A stretch of DNA of 64,000 bases from Bacteroidota bacterium (GCA_018829205.1 JAHJUE010000035.1:124001-188000), one strand, 5' to 3'; numbered from the stretch's first letter, positions 42,823 through 52,436 are shown. Translations and numbers: made by a program. The notes: generated from the letters alone by a model not told the origin.

Positions 42823-43752
42823 TTAGTCATAATTACTAATATCAGATAATTTGCCTAATCCCCCTTTATCAAACCAATTACTTATAAGCTTAAAAGCGAT
42901 GGATATTCTTGTCGGCATTTTTATGGTTTTATCGATAAGTCGTTTTTTTATTTCTTCTCTTGTGAACCAATCCGCATGTTCTAATTCATTTTTATCAATT
43001 TGGATTTTATCGTTTACCGCTTCGGCTGTAAATCCCAGCATCAAAGAACTCGGGAATGGCCATGGTTGAGAAGAATAATATTTTATATTTTTAACAATAA
43101 TACCGCTTTCTTCAAATACTTCTCTGATCACTGCGTCTTCTAAAGTCTCACCCGGTTCAACGAATCCGGCTAATGTAGAATACCTGTTTGACGGCCATGA
43201 ACTATTATGTCCAAGCAGACATTTATCATCTTTTGTTACATGAACAATAACGGCCGGATCAGTCCTCGGGAAATGAGATTGACCGCATTTATTATTGGAA
43301 CACTTCAACAGAGTACCTGCTGACATATTAATGTTGGGACTGCCGCAGTTACCGCAAAATTTATGTCGGGAGAACCAATAAAACATAGCGCGTGAATAAA
43401 GTAGAATATTTCTATCAAATTCATTTAAATTTGGGAGAGTTTTTCGTAGTTCGGAAAATTCACCATAATCTTTTAATAAATCTTTTTCATTATCCAATAT
43501 TTCAAAGAGAAAATATGATACATTATTTGAGATTCCTAAAAAGATCAAATTGTTTATTGTAATTTTATTGTATGTAATTTCTTTTTTAGATAAGTAAACC
43601 GGGGTAAAATTTTTAATAGAATTAAATAATAGAAGTGAATTAAAAACTGGGATAAACAACGAGCTGTTGTCATTAACCTTAGTTTTTATCCAGTCTTCAT
43701 CATTTCTTTTTTCGGATAATCTATTAATATTATAATTAATATTTTCGTGCAT
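42823..43752 (-). CDS. nudC: NAD(+) diphosphatase (NADH pyrophosphatase)
   Basis: 309 residues: an N-terminal NudC-specific domain, zinc ribbon with FCGNCGS and CSNNKCG (two CxxC-like pairs), then the Nudix box GFVEPGETLEDAVIREVFEE followed by the NudC hallmark SQPWPFPSSLM, which distinguishes NAD(H) pyrophosphatases from other Nudix enzymes. It hydrolyses NAD(H) to NMN(H) and AMP and can remove NAD caps from RNA. It is monocistronic. Confidence 0.95.
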   Translation of the reverse strand: MHENINYNINRLSEKRNDEDWIKTKVNDNSSLFIPVFNSLLLFNSIKNFTPVYLSKKEITYNKITINNLIFLGISNNVSYFLFEILDNEKDLLKDYGEFSELRKTLPNLNEFDRNILLYSRAMFYWFSRHKFCGNCGSPNINMSAGTLLKCSNNKCGQSHFPRTDPAVIVHVTKDDKCLLGHNSSWPSNRYSTLAGFVEPGETLEDAVIREVFEESGIIVKNIKYYSSQPWPFPSSLMLGFTAEAVNDKIQIDKNELEHADWFTREEIKKRLIDKTIKMPTRISIAFKLISNWFDKGGLGKLSDISNYD

Positions 43753-43877
43753 ATTAAATCAACTGTATTTTTAAACAACCAATATAAAAAGCCATACAAT
43801 TTAGCGGATTTTATTAACATCGCATAATTATTTTTAAATATATGTTAGCCCGTAAAAATATACAAGAAACTTAATCC

Positions 43878-44987
43878 TCAGTTCTTCTTCTCTACCTCAA
43901 TAGTCCATGTATCAGAAAAAGTTTTGCCTTTATCCTTGGTTTGAATACTGTGCCAGCTATAATCATTTTCACTTAGATTATAGAAAATAAAATAATTGTA
44001 GGCTGGCGAAGAAACATCGGTTTCAAAACCGTGAAGTACTATTTTATCTTCTTCTTTAACTCCGCCAAAGTAATAATTAGCGTTATTCCTGTTCGATAAA
44101 AATAAACATTCCCAACGGCGCATTGCTCTATTATAAATTCTAATTAATGATGTACCGGCATCCGTTACTCCCTGCCTGGCGTCAAACCAGTCGTGTTCCA
44201 TAATCGCATTTCCATTCATTGTGTAAACAGCTGTTGTGGTTGAACTATATTTTATGTGATTTCCGTTGGGCAAGAATAGTTCGTGACTGGCGTCCCATTC
44301 TCCTATCAGAAAATCAAACTGACGCGCCTCCTCGGGAAGACTATTGTTATATGAGCCAAAGGAATCATTTTCAAAAATAATATTCAGACTGTTCTTTACT
44401 TTTTTATATTGCTTTTGCTGAATCAATACCCACTCATTAGAATCATCAATGGACAGTTCAACAGTAATTTCGAAATTGACATTACTAATATTTTTTAAAC
44501 TGTATTTATACCTGTGAATATTCAGCCAGCCTCCTTTCCTTATCGAATTAAACAAAATTAAATCTTCATCGCTGGTTTTGCCGGTAAACATAACTATGTT
44601 TTCTTTATAACTATCGGCTAGTCCAATATTCCAAATTTTATTTTGAGAATTATACGCTATAAATGAAAGTGTATTAAGTTCGTCGCCTTTCCCCGTAAAA
44701 TCGTCACAATAAAATTTTTCCATAATTGAATGTCCTCGGTTAAGATAACTGAATCTTGAAATACCTGAAGAGGTGTGATATGTTGAATCGCCGGTTTTGC
44801 TTTTTATTATTACATTCCATTCTCCTATTAAAGGTGAAAGTTTTCTTAATTCCTCAGGCGCATTTGGACTTTGTTCGTTAAGCTCAATACCTTTGTCAAA
44901 TATTTTGCCGTCTCTTAATTGAATTCTTGATTTCTCCTGCGGAAGTATTGTTATATATAAAAAAAGTAAACAAACTATAATTTTCAT
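43878..44987 (-). CDS. Secreted protein with two tandem DUF1579-like domains
   Basis: 369 residues with a short signal peptide (KIIVCLLFLYITIL). Two similar halves follow: around residue 50, LSPLIGEWNVIIKSKTGDSTYH; around 222, FDFLIGEWDASHELFLPNGNH. Both continue with a GxSIMEKF / GNAIMEHDW strand and a segment describing change of response (SFIAYNSQNKIWNIG and LIRIYNRAMRRWECLF), as in DUF1579-type beta-barrel domains. Function unknown; lipocalin-like ligand binding is a structural guess. The gene is divergent from the SNF2-like unit and shares its upstream region. Confidence 0.72.
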   Translation of the reverse strand: MKIIVCLLFLYITILPQEKSRIQLRDGKIFDKGIELNEQSPNAPEELRKLSPLIGEWNVIIKSKTGDSTYHTSSGISRFSYLNRGHSIMEKFYCDDFTGKGDELNTLSFIAYNSQNKIWNIGLADSYKENIVMFTGKTSDEDLILFNSIRKGGWLNIHRYKYSLKNISNVNFEITVELSIDDSNEWVLIQQKQYKKVKNSLNIIFENDSFGSYNNSLPEEARQFDFLIGEWDASHELFLPNGNHIKYSSTTTAVYTMNGNAIMEHDWFDARQGVTDAGTSLIRIYNRAMRRWECLFLSNRNNANYYFGGVKEEDKIVLHGFETDVSSPAYNYFIFYNLSENDYSWHSIQTKDKGKTFSDTWTIEVEKKN

Positions 44988-45073
44988 ATTACCACCTTTT
45001 GTTAAAATGTTGTGATAGTTTGAAGTATATAATCTTTTAATTTAACAAACAATACATTTATCCAGTGTCAAAT

Positions 45074-45092
45074 ACAGGTAATAATTTCCTGT
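45074..45092. promoter_or_regulatory. Near-perfect 19-base dyad in divergent intergenic region
   Basis: ACAGGTAATAATTTCCTGT pairs at eight of nine positions around a central A (only one T-T mismatch). It lies about 75 bases upstream of the candidate sigma-54 promoter at 45152 and could be an activator site for either divergent gene. Confidence 0.45.
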
Positions 45093-45110
45093 TTTTTTTC
45101 ATTATAATTT

Positions 45111-45120
45111 CGCAATTGCG
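45111..45120. promoter_or_regulatory. Ten-base palindrome CGCAATTGCG
   Basis: A perfect GC-flanked palindrome in AT-rich intergenic DNA, 31 bases upstream of the candidate sigma-54 element for the SNF2-like unit. Possible operator; no regulator is known. Confidence 0.35.
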
Positions 45121-45151
45121 CAGTAAAAGCTAAATTCGAATACTTTTTACG

Positions 45152-45167
45152 TGGCATACATATTGTT
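45152..45167 (+). promoter_or_regulatory. Candidate sigma-54 promoter of SNF2-like unit
   Basis: TGGCATACATATTGTT has -24 GG and TTG at consensus spacing, with GT in place of the -12 GC. The predicted start leaves about 20 bases before ATG 45201, with CGGAAG as ribosome-binding site. The last eight bases are identical to those of the element at 55983. Confidence 0.45.
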
Positions 45168-45200
45168 GAATATATTTATTTATATAATAACGGAAGTAAT

Positions 45201-45725
45201 ATGGAAATAAAAAAAATGGCATTTCTAGGCACCTACAACAGTGATGATTCTATTATGGGTGTTATTATGGTCACGGATTCTGAAACAAAACCTGTAGAAT
45301 TCAGGGTTACTTCATCAATTAAACCGACGAATTTTCAGAAAATATTATACGGCAATGTTCTCAAAGAACATATACTAGTGGAACTGGTAGCGCTACCATT
45401 ATTAAATGCTTTAAGTGAACAGCCGGACATCATATTAGTTAACGATCCCTTTTTTTTAGGGGCAAATTCAAAAGTAGATACAAGGGTTGTAAGAGTACTA
45501 TCCAAAAACCAGCAGAACGGGAATAAAGCTGCGAAACTGGAACTAAAATCATTGAATTCAAAGAATGAAACGATTTACATTGAATCGCCGGAAGAATTTG
45601 AAGATGAATTGCCCGGTATTTCGGAAGCAATAAATAAAATATCTTTGTACAGAGATATAATGGAACCGTTTGAAAGACTATCACTTGCCTGTGAACAGGT
45701 TCATTTAAAAAAGACTAAAGAATAA
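45201..45725 (+). CDS. Conserved hypothetical protein paired with degenerate SNF2-like protein
   Basis: 174 residues, cytosolic, mixed alpha/beta. The central stretch PVEFRVTSSIKPTNFQKILYG, followed by a helix HILVELVALPLLNALS and the strand-turn PDIILVNDPFFLG, looks like a conserved small domain, but I do not recognise a named family. There are no catalytic triads or metal motifs that I can identify. The CDS ends three bases before the 845-residue gene begins, so the two are surely co-expressed and probably functional partners. Confidence 0.82.
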   Translation: MEIKKMAFLGTYNSDDSIMGVIMVTDSETKPVEFRVTSSIKPTNFQKILYGNVLKEHILVELVALPLLNALSEQPDIILVNDPFFLGANSKVDTRVVRVLSKNQQNGNKAAKLELKSLNSKNETIYIESPEEFEDELPGISEAINKISLYRDIMEPFERLSLACEQVHLKKTKE

Positions 45726-45728
45726 TTT

Positions 45729-48266
45729 ATGTCTTCTAATTTAAGAGTTAAAGCTGCTCGAATTATTTCTAAAATTGGGCAGCCTGAGTCTTATTTGCTG
45801 AATCGTTTCCTGCATTCAATAAAAGAAAAACGAATTGAAATTGAAGGCATTATCTCCTATGTGCCTGATCCTCCGATAAATGATTTAAGTATTGAAAAGT
45901 CATCAATTGAATATGTCTTTTATTTTACAAAAGGCATCAGTAATAATAATATTTCTTATATAAGTTATTCCGATGTAAAGGTATTAATCCGTTTTTTTGA
46001 ATTTAAAAGAACGGAAACAGATATATACGAATGGAGCGGATTAAAAGCGGAATACTTTAATTTTCAAAGCGATATATTCCCAAGTGTAAAAGTCTTTGAA
46101 TTAAAACATTCGATTTTATCTTCAACCACAGAATCCTTCTCTTTATCTGAGAATAATACTAATATAGAATTAATTAATACCGAAATATCACCGCCGGATA
46201 TTTCAGATTATCTTTCAGAATTTGTTCCTGTAATTGAAAAAATTGAATTGTTAAATTCAAACGATTTGTTAAATAATATTTTCATTTCAGATTTAAACTT
46301 ATATTCCGGTAATTTGGATTTTAAAATTCTTGATATTCTTAAACTAAATGCAATTCAGATTACAAATGATTTTCCAATGATGGATTATCAGAATTTCGAC
46401 ATTACTACTTCTGCCGTCTGCTCTGTAAATATTGAACTTCCCGTAATTAATAAACCTGAAAAAGATTTAGTAAGCAAACCGAAGAATCATATTACTTATA
46501 ATTCTAAAACTGATTACAAAAATATTTTTGAACCAACGGATAAAAAGTTTGAAGAACTTTTAAACGAGATATTATCATATGTACCCGGCAGTATGCATGA
46601 AGGAATTAAATATTTAGTCCGCACCAATTATGCGTTATTTTACAATAATTTAAAGAATGACAAAGAGCTTCAAATAGTAATTGCTCTTAAAGTTCTTCTA
46701 GGTATGAAAGAAGTAAGAAACGTACTTATCATAACAAGCAATTATCAGGAAATGAATTGCAGTTATAGCGGCGGTCTGCAATATGAAAATGTCTGGCAAT
46801 CTAACATCAATAAATATTTAAGCGGATATATTTATAAAAATGAAAATAAATTCGACCGTACATTTGAAAAAGACGGCTTCAATAATAATATTATCAGCTG
46901 TATAAGTTATAATAAACTTGAAGAAGGCTGCATAACCGGAACTATTACAAATGAAATGCTGAATTCATTTGATTTAGTTATACTTGATGATTTTTATAAA
47001 GATGTGTATAGTCTTGACTCATTAAAACTTATAAACCATGATAATAATCTAAAATATTTATGGATATTAAGTAATACTTCAACCGAAAGCATGATTGAAA
47101 TATCTAATAAAATCTGGCCTGAAATAAATTTTAAATATTTAGATGAAGAAGTTAATCTATTGAATAGGTATGAATCAGATTATTTTCTTGATGTAAATAG
47201 TCATGTTGCAAATATAATAAATGAATGTTTTGAGAAAGGACAGAAAAAACTTGATGATTTAATACAGTTCGGAAGTCTTCTAAGATTTCAGCCGAATGTT
47301 TTTCAAATTATACACGATATACAAAAACAAGGGAATGTAATTTCAGGAAATACAGATGTTTCAAAAATAGATATCTTAATTTACCATGCTAATAAAATAT
47401 TTCTGAACACAAATAGGTTGCTCATTTATTCACAGTTTGACAAATCCGGATTGGAAGAAATTAAAACAGCTTTAGATGAAAATGGGATTAAAAATATTTC
47501 ATTCAAACAAAATGATTCTGAAAAGGATATAAATGATAAATTAAAACTATGCCATAATTATGACGGAAACTTGGTTTATTTAACAAACATAAGGCCAAAC
47601 GGAATTAGATTCAGGTTTCCAAATGTTTCGTATTTATTAAATTATGACAATTGGTGGAATCCGGCAACACGCTGGTCGCTCGAAAACCGTTTAGATAAAA
47701 TGAATTCTCCGTTAACCGTAATAAATTATTACATAAACAATTCTCATGAACAAAGACTGCACTATCAATTAAATAAGTTGGGATTGATAAACAAAAATAT
47801 TTTTGAAGTTATTCCGCCTGACAAATTTTATAATATTTTTGATGATAAATGCTGGGGCAATTTCTTTGATTTATCTTATGATATGTTTGTTAATAAAGAG
47901 TATCAAAATTATTCGATCATAAATATGATCGATTTAACGAACAAAGTTAAATTGTTTCTGCTTTATTTAGGTTATAAAGAAATAGAATTGAACGCGGGAT
48001 ATGATACCAATACTTATAATATTTCAGCATCGTTATCTTTAAGCGGAGAAAAAATAAAACTTTTTGTAAAATGTATTTATTCAAATCATATTAATTCTGA
48101 ATTAATTAATTCTTTATTAACGGAAAATAAAAAACAGGCAGACAAATATTTTATAATAACCAGCGGAAATATCTCGCATTCAAATTTAATTATACCGGAA
48201 AATGTAAGTCTTATTGACGGCGAACAGCTTAAAACCTATCTCAGTTTATTTAAAGTAGTTTTGTAA
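45729..48266 (+). CDS. Degenerate SNF2-helicase-like protein with Mrr-like C-terminal domain
   Basis: 845 residues. The N-terminal 270 are unrecognised. Residues 285-320 align with the SNF2 opening: MHEGIKYLVRTNYALF equals the Q-motif region, but the Walker A (usually GLGKT) reads KNDKE at 309-313. DLVILDDFYKD (415-425) sits at the DEAH box. Lobe 2 is clear: LLIYSQF (564-570) and YDNWWNPATRWSLENRLDK (639-657), where SNF2 proteins have DxWWNPAxxxQxxDRxHR; only the first arginine remains. Residues 735-845 resemble an Mrr-type nuclease: FIITSGNISHSN and LIDGEQL match, but catalytic Asp and Gln/Glu positions read Asn763 and Phe779, with Lys781 kept. Probably an inactive ATPase and nuclease. Codon use and AT content look like the neighbours. 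Confidence 0.85.
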   Translation: MSSNLRVKAARIISKIGQPESYLLNRFLHSIKEKRIEIEGIISYVPDPPINDLSIEKSSIEYVFYFTKGISNNNISYISYSDVKVLIRFFEFKRTETDIYEWSGLKAEYFNFQSDIFPSVKVFELKHSILSSTTESFSLSENNTNIELINTEISPPDISDYLSEFVPVIEKIELLNSNDLLNNIFISDLNLYSGNLDFKILDILKLNAIQITNDFPMMDYQNFDITTSAVCSVNIELPVINKPEKDLVSKPKNHITYNSKTDYKNIFEPTDKKFEELLNEILSYVPGSMHEGIKYLVRTNYALFYNNLKNDKELQIVIALKVLLGMKEVRNVLIITSNYQEMNCSYSGGLQYENVWQSNINKYLSGYIYKNENKFDRTFEKDGFNNNIISCISYNKLEEGCITGTITNEMLNSFDLVILDDFYKDVYSLDSLKLINHDNNLKYLWILSNTSTESMIEISNKIWPEINFKYLDEEVNLLNRYESDYFLDVNSHVANIINECFEKGQKKLDDLIQFGSLLRFQPNVFQIIHDIQKQGNVISGNTDVSKIDILIYHANKIFLNTNRLLIYSQFDKSGLEEIKTALDENGIKNISFKQNDSEKDINDKLKLCHNYDGNLVYLTNIRPNGIRFRFPNVSYLLNYDNWWNPATRWSLENRLDKMNSPLTVINYYINNSHEQRLHYQLNKLGLINKNIFEVIPPDKFYNIFDDKCWGNFFDLSYDMFVNKEYQNYSIINMIDLTNKVKLFLLYLGYKEIELNAGYDTNTYNISASLSLSGEKIKLFVKCIYSNHINSELINSLLTENKKQADKYFIITSGNISHSNLIIPENVSLIDGEQLKTYLSLFKVVL

Positions 48267-48270
48267 TTTT

Positions 48271-48825
48271 CTATTTTTTATTATTAAAAAGCGCGTAATA
48301 GAGAACGTCAAAATATTTACCCTGCGCGTAATCATTCTGTTTGAGAGTACCTTCTACCTCAAAACCGAATTTTTCAACCGTTCTTTTAGAAGCAAGATTT
48401 TCAGGATCAATTAATGCGAATATTTTATTAAGTTTTAATTCATTGAACCCGTAATCGATAAGAGTTTTTACGGCTTCTGAGACAAATCCTTTTCCCCAAT
48501 ACTCCTCTAGAATTATGTAGCCAATTTCTCCTTTATTTGCTGAATGTGAAATATTAAACAGTCCGCCGTAACCGACGGGTTTATTATCATTTTTATTAAT
48601 AAATTTAAACATCAAGCAAGTTTTTTCGGAAAACCAAGTAGAGTAATCTTTTACTTTTTTTTCGGCTTCTTCAATTTTTGTAAACGGATCACGCGCGATA
48701 TATTTTAAGGAAGATAATGTAGAGTTCCCCTTAAAAACAATTATTGCGTCTTCAAGGCTGATCTCTTGTAATAAAAGCCGTTCTGTTTCTAACTTAGGAA
48801 ATTTTTCAAATACTTTTAAATTCAT
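48271..48825 (-). CDS. GNAT-family N-acetyltransferase (RimJ/RimL-like)
   Basis: 184 residues with the RimJ/RimL arrangement: LETERLLLQEISLEDA at the start, VGYGGLFNIS, and the acetyl-CoA loop EYWGKGFVSEAVKTLIDYGF, then NLASKRTVEKFGFEVEGTL. Substrate is probably a protein N-terminus or a small amine; unknown. The stop is four bases from that of the convergent SNF2-like gene. 17 bases separate it from pabBC upstream, so these two may be co-transcribed. Confidence 0.9.
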   Translation of the reverse strand: MNLKVFEKFPKLETERLLLQEISLEDAIIVFKGNSTLSSLKYIARDPFTKIEEAEKKVKDYSTWFSEKTCLMFKFINKNDNKPVGYGGLFNISHSANKGEIGYIILEEYWGKGFVSEAVKTLIDYGFNELKLNKIFALIDPENLASKRTVEKFGFEVEGTLKQNDYAQGKYFDVLYYALFNNKK

Positions 48826-48842
48826 CCGTGCCTCAATTACAT

Positions 48843-50687
48843 TTAATTAAATTCTTTAATTATTTTACCTTCATACCACAACTGATTAACCCTTACTGAT
48901 TTTCTTACTGAATTTACGAGAATGATTTCATCTGCGTTTAATAATAAATTCATATTAATCCGATCTTCTGAATAATCTTTATTTTCATCTAATAATTTCT
49001 TCCGATAAACACCATTTAATATTCCGCAGTTAATTGACGGGGTTATCCATTTGTTTTTATAAACGGCAAATATATTTGTAAAACTACCTTCTGCAATTTC
49101 ATCTTTTTCATTTAAATATATAACTTCATAAAATCCTTTGTCACCGTATTTTTTGAGTTCATCATCATAGATATTTCTATTTGTAGTTTTAAAATATTGG
49201 AATTTATTTTTTGAGTTTATTCGTTCTTGGGAAACAACTATTTTTATAAAAGTATTATTCGTTTCGACAAACGATTTTTGTATTTCAATTTGTCCCCATT
49301 TATCCAGTATAATTTTCAGTTTATAGTTTTTGTCTTTACCTGATCTATCAATAAAATCAAATATACTACTATAAATTTGACTGTAATCGAAATTAAACAA
49401 GAAATAATCGGAGGCTTCTTTTAATCTCTGCAGATGTTCTTCAAGTAAAAAAGGAATACCGTTTTCAACCAATATCGATTCAAGTAGTTTAAAATAAACA
49501 GACGGCTGAGTAAAAAATTTTGATTTTAATATTGTCTCTTGATATTCTTCTTCCGGATTGCTGTCCCAAACTATTCCGCTCCCTAATCCAATCTCCCCTT
49601 TTCCATTCTCTAATAATTTGATTGTTCTTATCGGCACATTAAATTTATAATTATTTTTATTGACTATACCAATAGCGCCGGTATAAATTCCCCGTTCTTG
49701 ATTTTCAAGTTGACTGATAATCTCCATTGTTCTGATTTTCGGCGCACCGGTAATTGATCCGCACGGGAATAGACTTTTAATAATATCGGGAAAGCTGTTT
49801 GTTTTTAATTGTGCTTTTACCGTAGATGTCATTTGAAACAAAGATTCATACTTTTCAATATTATAGTATGATTTTACATTTACACTGTTAAACTCTGATA
49901 TTTTACCAAGATCATTTCTAAGCAAATCCAATATCATTACATTTTCTGCACGGTCTTTTTTACTGTTGAATAATAAATCCGTTTTTAACTTATCTTCAAT
50001 TACATTTATTCCTCTTTTCACTGTTCCTTTCATTGGTTTAACCGTAACAGTATAATCTGAAACATCAAAGAATAATTCAGGTGATATTGAAATAATAAAT
50101 TCAGTTCCGTTATTTATTAGAGCAGAATATTCGGCGGATTGATTAAAAATTAAACTGAGGAATAATGATTGAGGATTGCCTTTAAAATCAAATTCCCCTT
50201 TAACTGTATAATTAACCTGATAGGTGTCTCCTTCTTTTATAAAATCGCGTATTCGATTTATATTATTTATATATGTTTTTTTATCGTCGCTTAACTTGAA
50301 ATTATCAATTAAATAATTGTTGTTTACGATAACCGTTTCAATATCTTTATATTCAATTTCAGTATTCTCAAATATTTTCACCTGATTGTTTTCAAAAAAG
50401 TAGAAAGTCATAATTGAAGAATCATTTTCATTAAATAAGCAATTGAGTTTATTTTCCAATAAGTACCCGGCTTCATAATTAATTAATCCGTATCCGGTTA
50501 AACCACTATCAAGCAAATTGCTAATAATGTTCAGCATTTCATAAAATTCAGTTTTATTTTTCGCTTCTATTGTTTTAACAGGTTTGTTAAATAGAATTGA
50601 TTTCCCGTTTTTATAAATTAATGGAGTATAAAAAAATGCGGAACCTCTGTTAGTATTAACAGAGTTTATTATATCTGTAATTTTCAT
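48843..50687 (-). CDS. pabB: Bifunctional aminodeoxychorismate synthase component I / 4-amino-4-deoxychorismate lyase (PabB-PabC fusion)
   Basis: 614 residues. The first about 375 are a chorismate-binding domain with VKPMKGTVKRG (PabB-type Lys), LDLLRNDLGKI and GSITGAPKIRTMEII. Residues about 390-614 are a class IV aminotransferase fold (PabC) with HLQRLKEASDYF, the PLP-lysine region FKTTNRNIYDD and DEIAEGSFTNIFAV. Together they make p-aminobenzoate, which feeds the folP product. The glutamine amidotransferase PabA is not in the window. Confidence 0.93.
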   Translation of the reverse strand: MKITDIINSVNTNRGSAFFYTPLIYKNGKSILFNKPVKTIEAKNKTEFYEMLNIISNLLDSGLTGYGLINYEAGYLLENKLNCLFNENDSSIMTFYFFENNQVKIFENTEIEYKDIETVIVNNNYLIDNFKLSDDKKTYINNINRIRDFIKEGDTYQVNYTVKGEFDFKGNPQSLFLSLIFNQSAEYSALINNGTEFIISISPELFFDVSDYTVTVKPMKGTVKRGINVIEDKLKTDLLFNSKKDRAENVMILDLLRNDLGKISEFNSVNVKSYYNIEKYESLFQMTSTVKAQLKTNSFPDIIKSLFPCGSITGAPKIRTMEIISQLENQERGIYTGAIGIVNKNNYKFNVPIRTIKLLENGKGEIGLGSGIVWDSNPEEEYQETILKSKFFTQPSVYFKLLESILVENGIPFLLEEHLQRLKEASDYFLFNFDYSQIYSSIFDFIDRSGKDKNYKLKIILDKWGQIEIQKSFVETNNTFIKIVVSQERINSKNKFQYFKTTNRNIYDDELKKYGDKGFYEVIYLNEKDEIAEGSFTNIFAVYKNKWITPSINCGILNGVYRKKLLDENKDYSEDRINMNLLLNADEIILVNSVRKSVRVNQLWYEGKIIKEFN

Positions 50688-50865
50688 ATTCGATTGATAA
50701 AAGAATTATCAGTATTAATTGGAAGTTTCAATTAAATATTGTCAAATTATTGCCGTAAAAAATACAAATATTCCCATATAAAAAACTATCTATTAATGTA
50801 GTAACTAATGTGAAATATATTTTTCATTTTTGTTTTTTTATTTCCTACCATACCAAGGGTCTAAT

Positions 50866-52365
50866 ATGCAAAAACCACGATTAAGTTTTTGGCAAATCTG
50901 GAATATGAGTTTCGGATTTTTAGGAATTCAATTCGGCTTCGCTTTACAGAATGCAAACGTAAGCAGAATATTTGAAACACTAGGCGCCAACATCGATGAA
51001 ATTCCTATTCTTTGGATTGCCGCTCCGGTTACAGGTTTAATAATACAGCCTATTATTGGGCATATGAGTGATAAAACATGGAACCGCTTGGGCAGAAGAA
51101 GGCCTTATTTTCTCATCGGAGCTATATTAGCCTCTCTGGCGATTTTAATTATGCCGAACTCTCCGGCATTGTGGTTTGCCGCCGGCATGTTGTGGATAAT
51201 GGATGCATCAATAAATATTTCAATGGAGCCTTTCAGAGCTTTCGTAGGCGATATGCTTCCCGCCGAACAGCGAACAATGGGTTTTTCAATGCAGAGTTTT
51301 TTCATTGGTACAGGCGCAATTATAGCATCAGCTTTACCTTATATGATGACCAACTGGTTCGGCATCAGTAATACGGCGCCGGCCGGTGAAATCCCTTCCT
51401 CGGTTAAATTCTCATTTTATATTGGAGGACTTGTTTTCTTTTTAGCGGTTCTTTGGACAATCTTTAGTACTAAAGAATATTCACCGGAAAAGTTAAAGGA
51501 ATTTGAAGAAAGCGAGAATAATAATATATCATCAAAACGATATAACGAATCATTAATTGAATCTTCAATATTTTATAGATTCGGAATTATATGGCTATTA
51601 ATCAGCGTGTGCCTTTTTTTGATTTTTGATTTGTTTATTTATATGGACTACGGGCTTGCTGTATTTTTCGGAGGCGGAGCAATTTTCGGATTTATTCAAA
51701 TACTTACGGGGTATTTACAAAATAAGAAGAATACTCAATCCGGGTTTGTTACAGTTATTAATGATTTATATAAAATGCCTAAGACCATGATTCAGCTTTC
51801 ATACGTTCAATTTTTTTCATGGTTTGCCCTTTTTGCAATGTGGATTTACACTACGCCAGCTGTAACACATCATATTTACAATGCGTCCGACCCATCATCC
51901 GCAATTTATAATGAAGGTGCCGATTGGGTTGGAGTTTTGATGTCCGTTTACAACGGCTTTGCAGCTGTAATGGCTTTCTTTTTAATATGGCTTGCTGGTA
52001 AAACCAGCCGTAAAATTGTTCATGCCATAAGTCTTATCTGCGGAGGCCTAGGATTAATTTCTTTTTATGTTATAAAGGATCCTAATTTATTACTTGTATC
52101 TGAATTAGGAATTGGGCTTGCATGGGCTTCAATATTAGCAATGCCTTACGCAATATTAACAGGCTCTCTCCCATCTAATAAAATGGGTGTTTATATGGGA
52201 ATATTTAATTTCTTTATAGTTATTCCGCAAATAACCGCCGCGGCAATTTTAGGATTTTTTGTAAGAAGTCTTTTCGGTGGTGAAGCGATTTATGCATTAA
52301 TTTTAGGCGGGGTTTCAATGTTTATAGCCGCACTAATGGTGATGTTTGTTGATGATGTTGATTAA
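50866..52365 (+). CDS. MFS transporter, sugar-porter-like (SLC45/GPH-type)
   Basis: About 499 residues from ATG 50866, chosen over an upstream in-frame TTG because an AAGGG Shine-Dalgarno lies at 50855-50859. Twelve membrane segments. The N-terminus (SFGFLGIQFGFALQNANVSRIFETLG) and the A-loop GHMSDKTWNRLGRRRPYFLIG resemble bacterial relatives of sucrose and maltose carriers of the SLC45 type. The real substrate is unknown. It is monocistronic. Confidence 0.88.
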   Translation: MQKPRLSFWQIWNMSFGFLGIQFGFALQNANVSRIFETLGANIDEIPILWIAAPVTGLIIQPIIGHMSDKTWNRLGRRRPYFLIGAILASLAILIMPNSPALWFAAGMLWIMDASINISMEPFRAFVGDMLPAEQRTMGFSMQSFFIGTGAIIASALPYMMTNWFGISNTAPAGEIPSSVKFSFYIGGLVFFLAVLWTIFSTKEYSPEKLKEFEESENNNISSKRYNESLIESSIFYRFGIIWLLISVCLFLIFDLFIYMDYGLAVFFGGGAIFGFIQILTGYLQNKKNTQSGFVTVINDLYKMPKTMIQLSYVQFFSWFALFAMWIYTTPAVTHHIYNASDPSSAIYNEGADWVGVLMSVYNGFAAVMAFFLIWLAGKTSRKIVHAISLICGGLGLISFYVIKDPNLLLVSELGIGLAWASILAMPYAILTGSLPSNKMGVYMGIFNFFIVIPQITAAAILGFFVRSLFGGEAIYALILGGVSMFIAALMVMFVDDVD

Positions 52366-52436
52366 ACATCAGACTATGCCTATGTGACCCGCGAATAAAT
52401 ATTTACTGATGCAGATAAAAAAGGATAATTGCTTTA

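Noticed and set aside
48266-48271. Possible regulatory site in the four-base gap between convergent stops
   Set aside because: Too short to hold anything, and no hairpin spans the junction.
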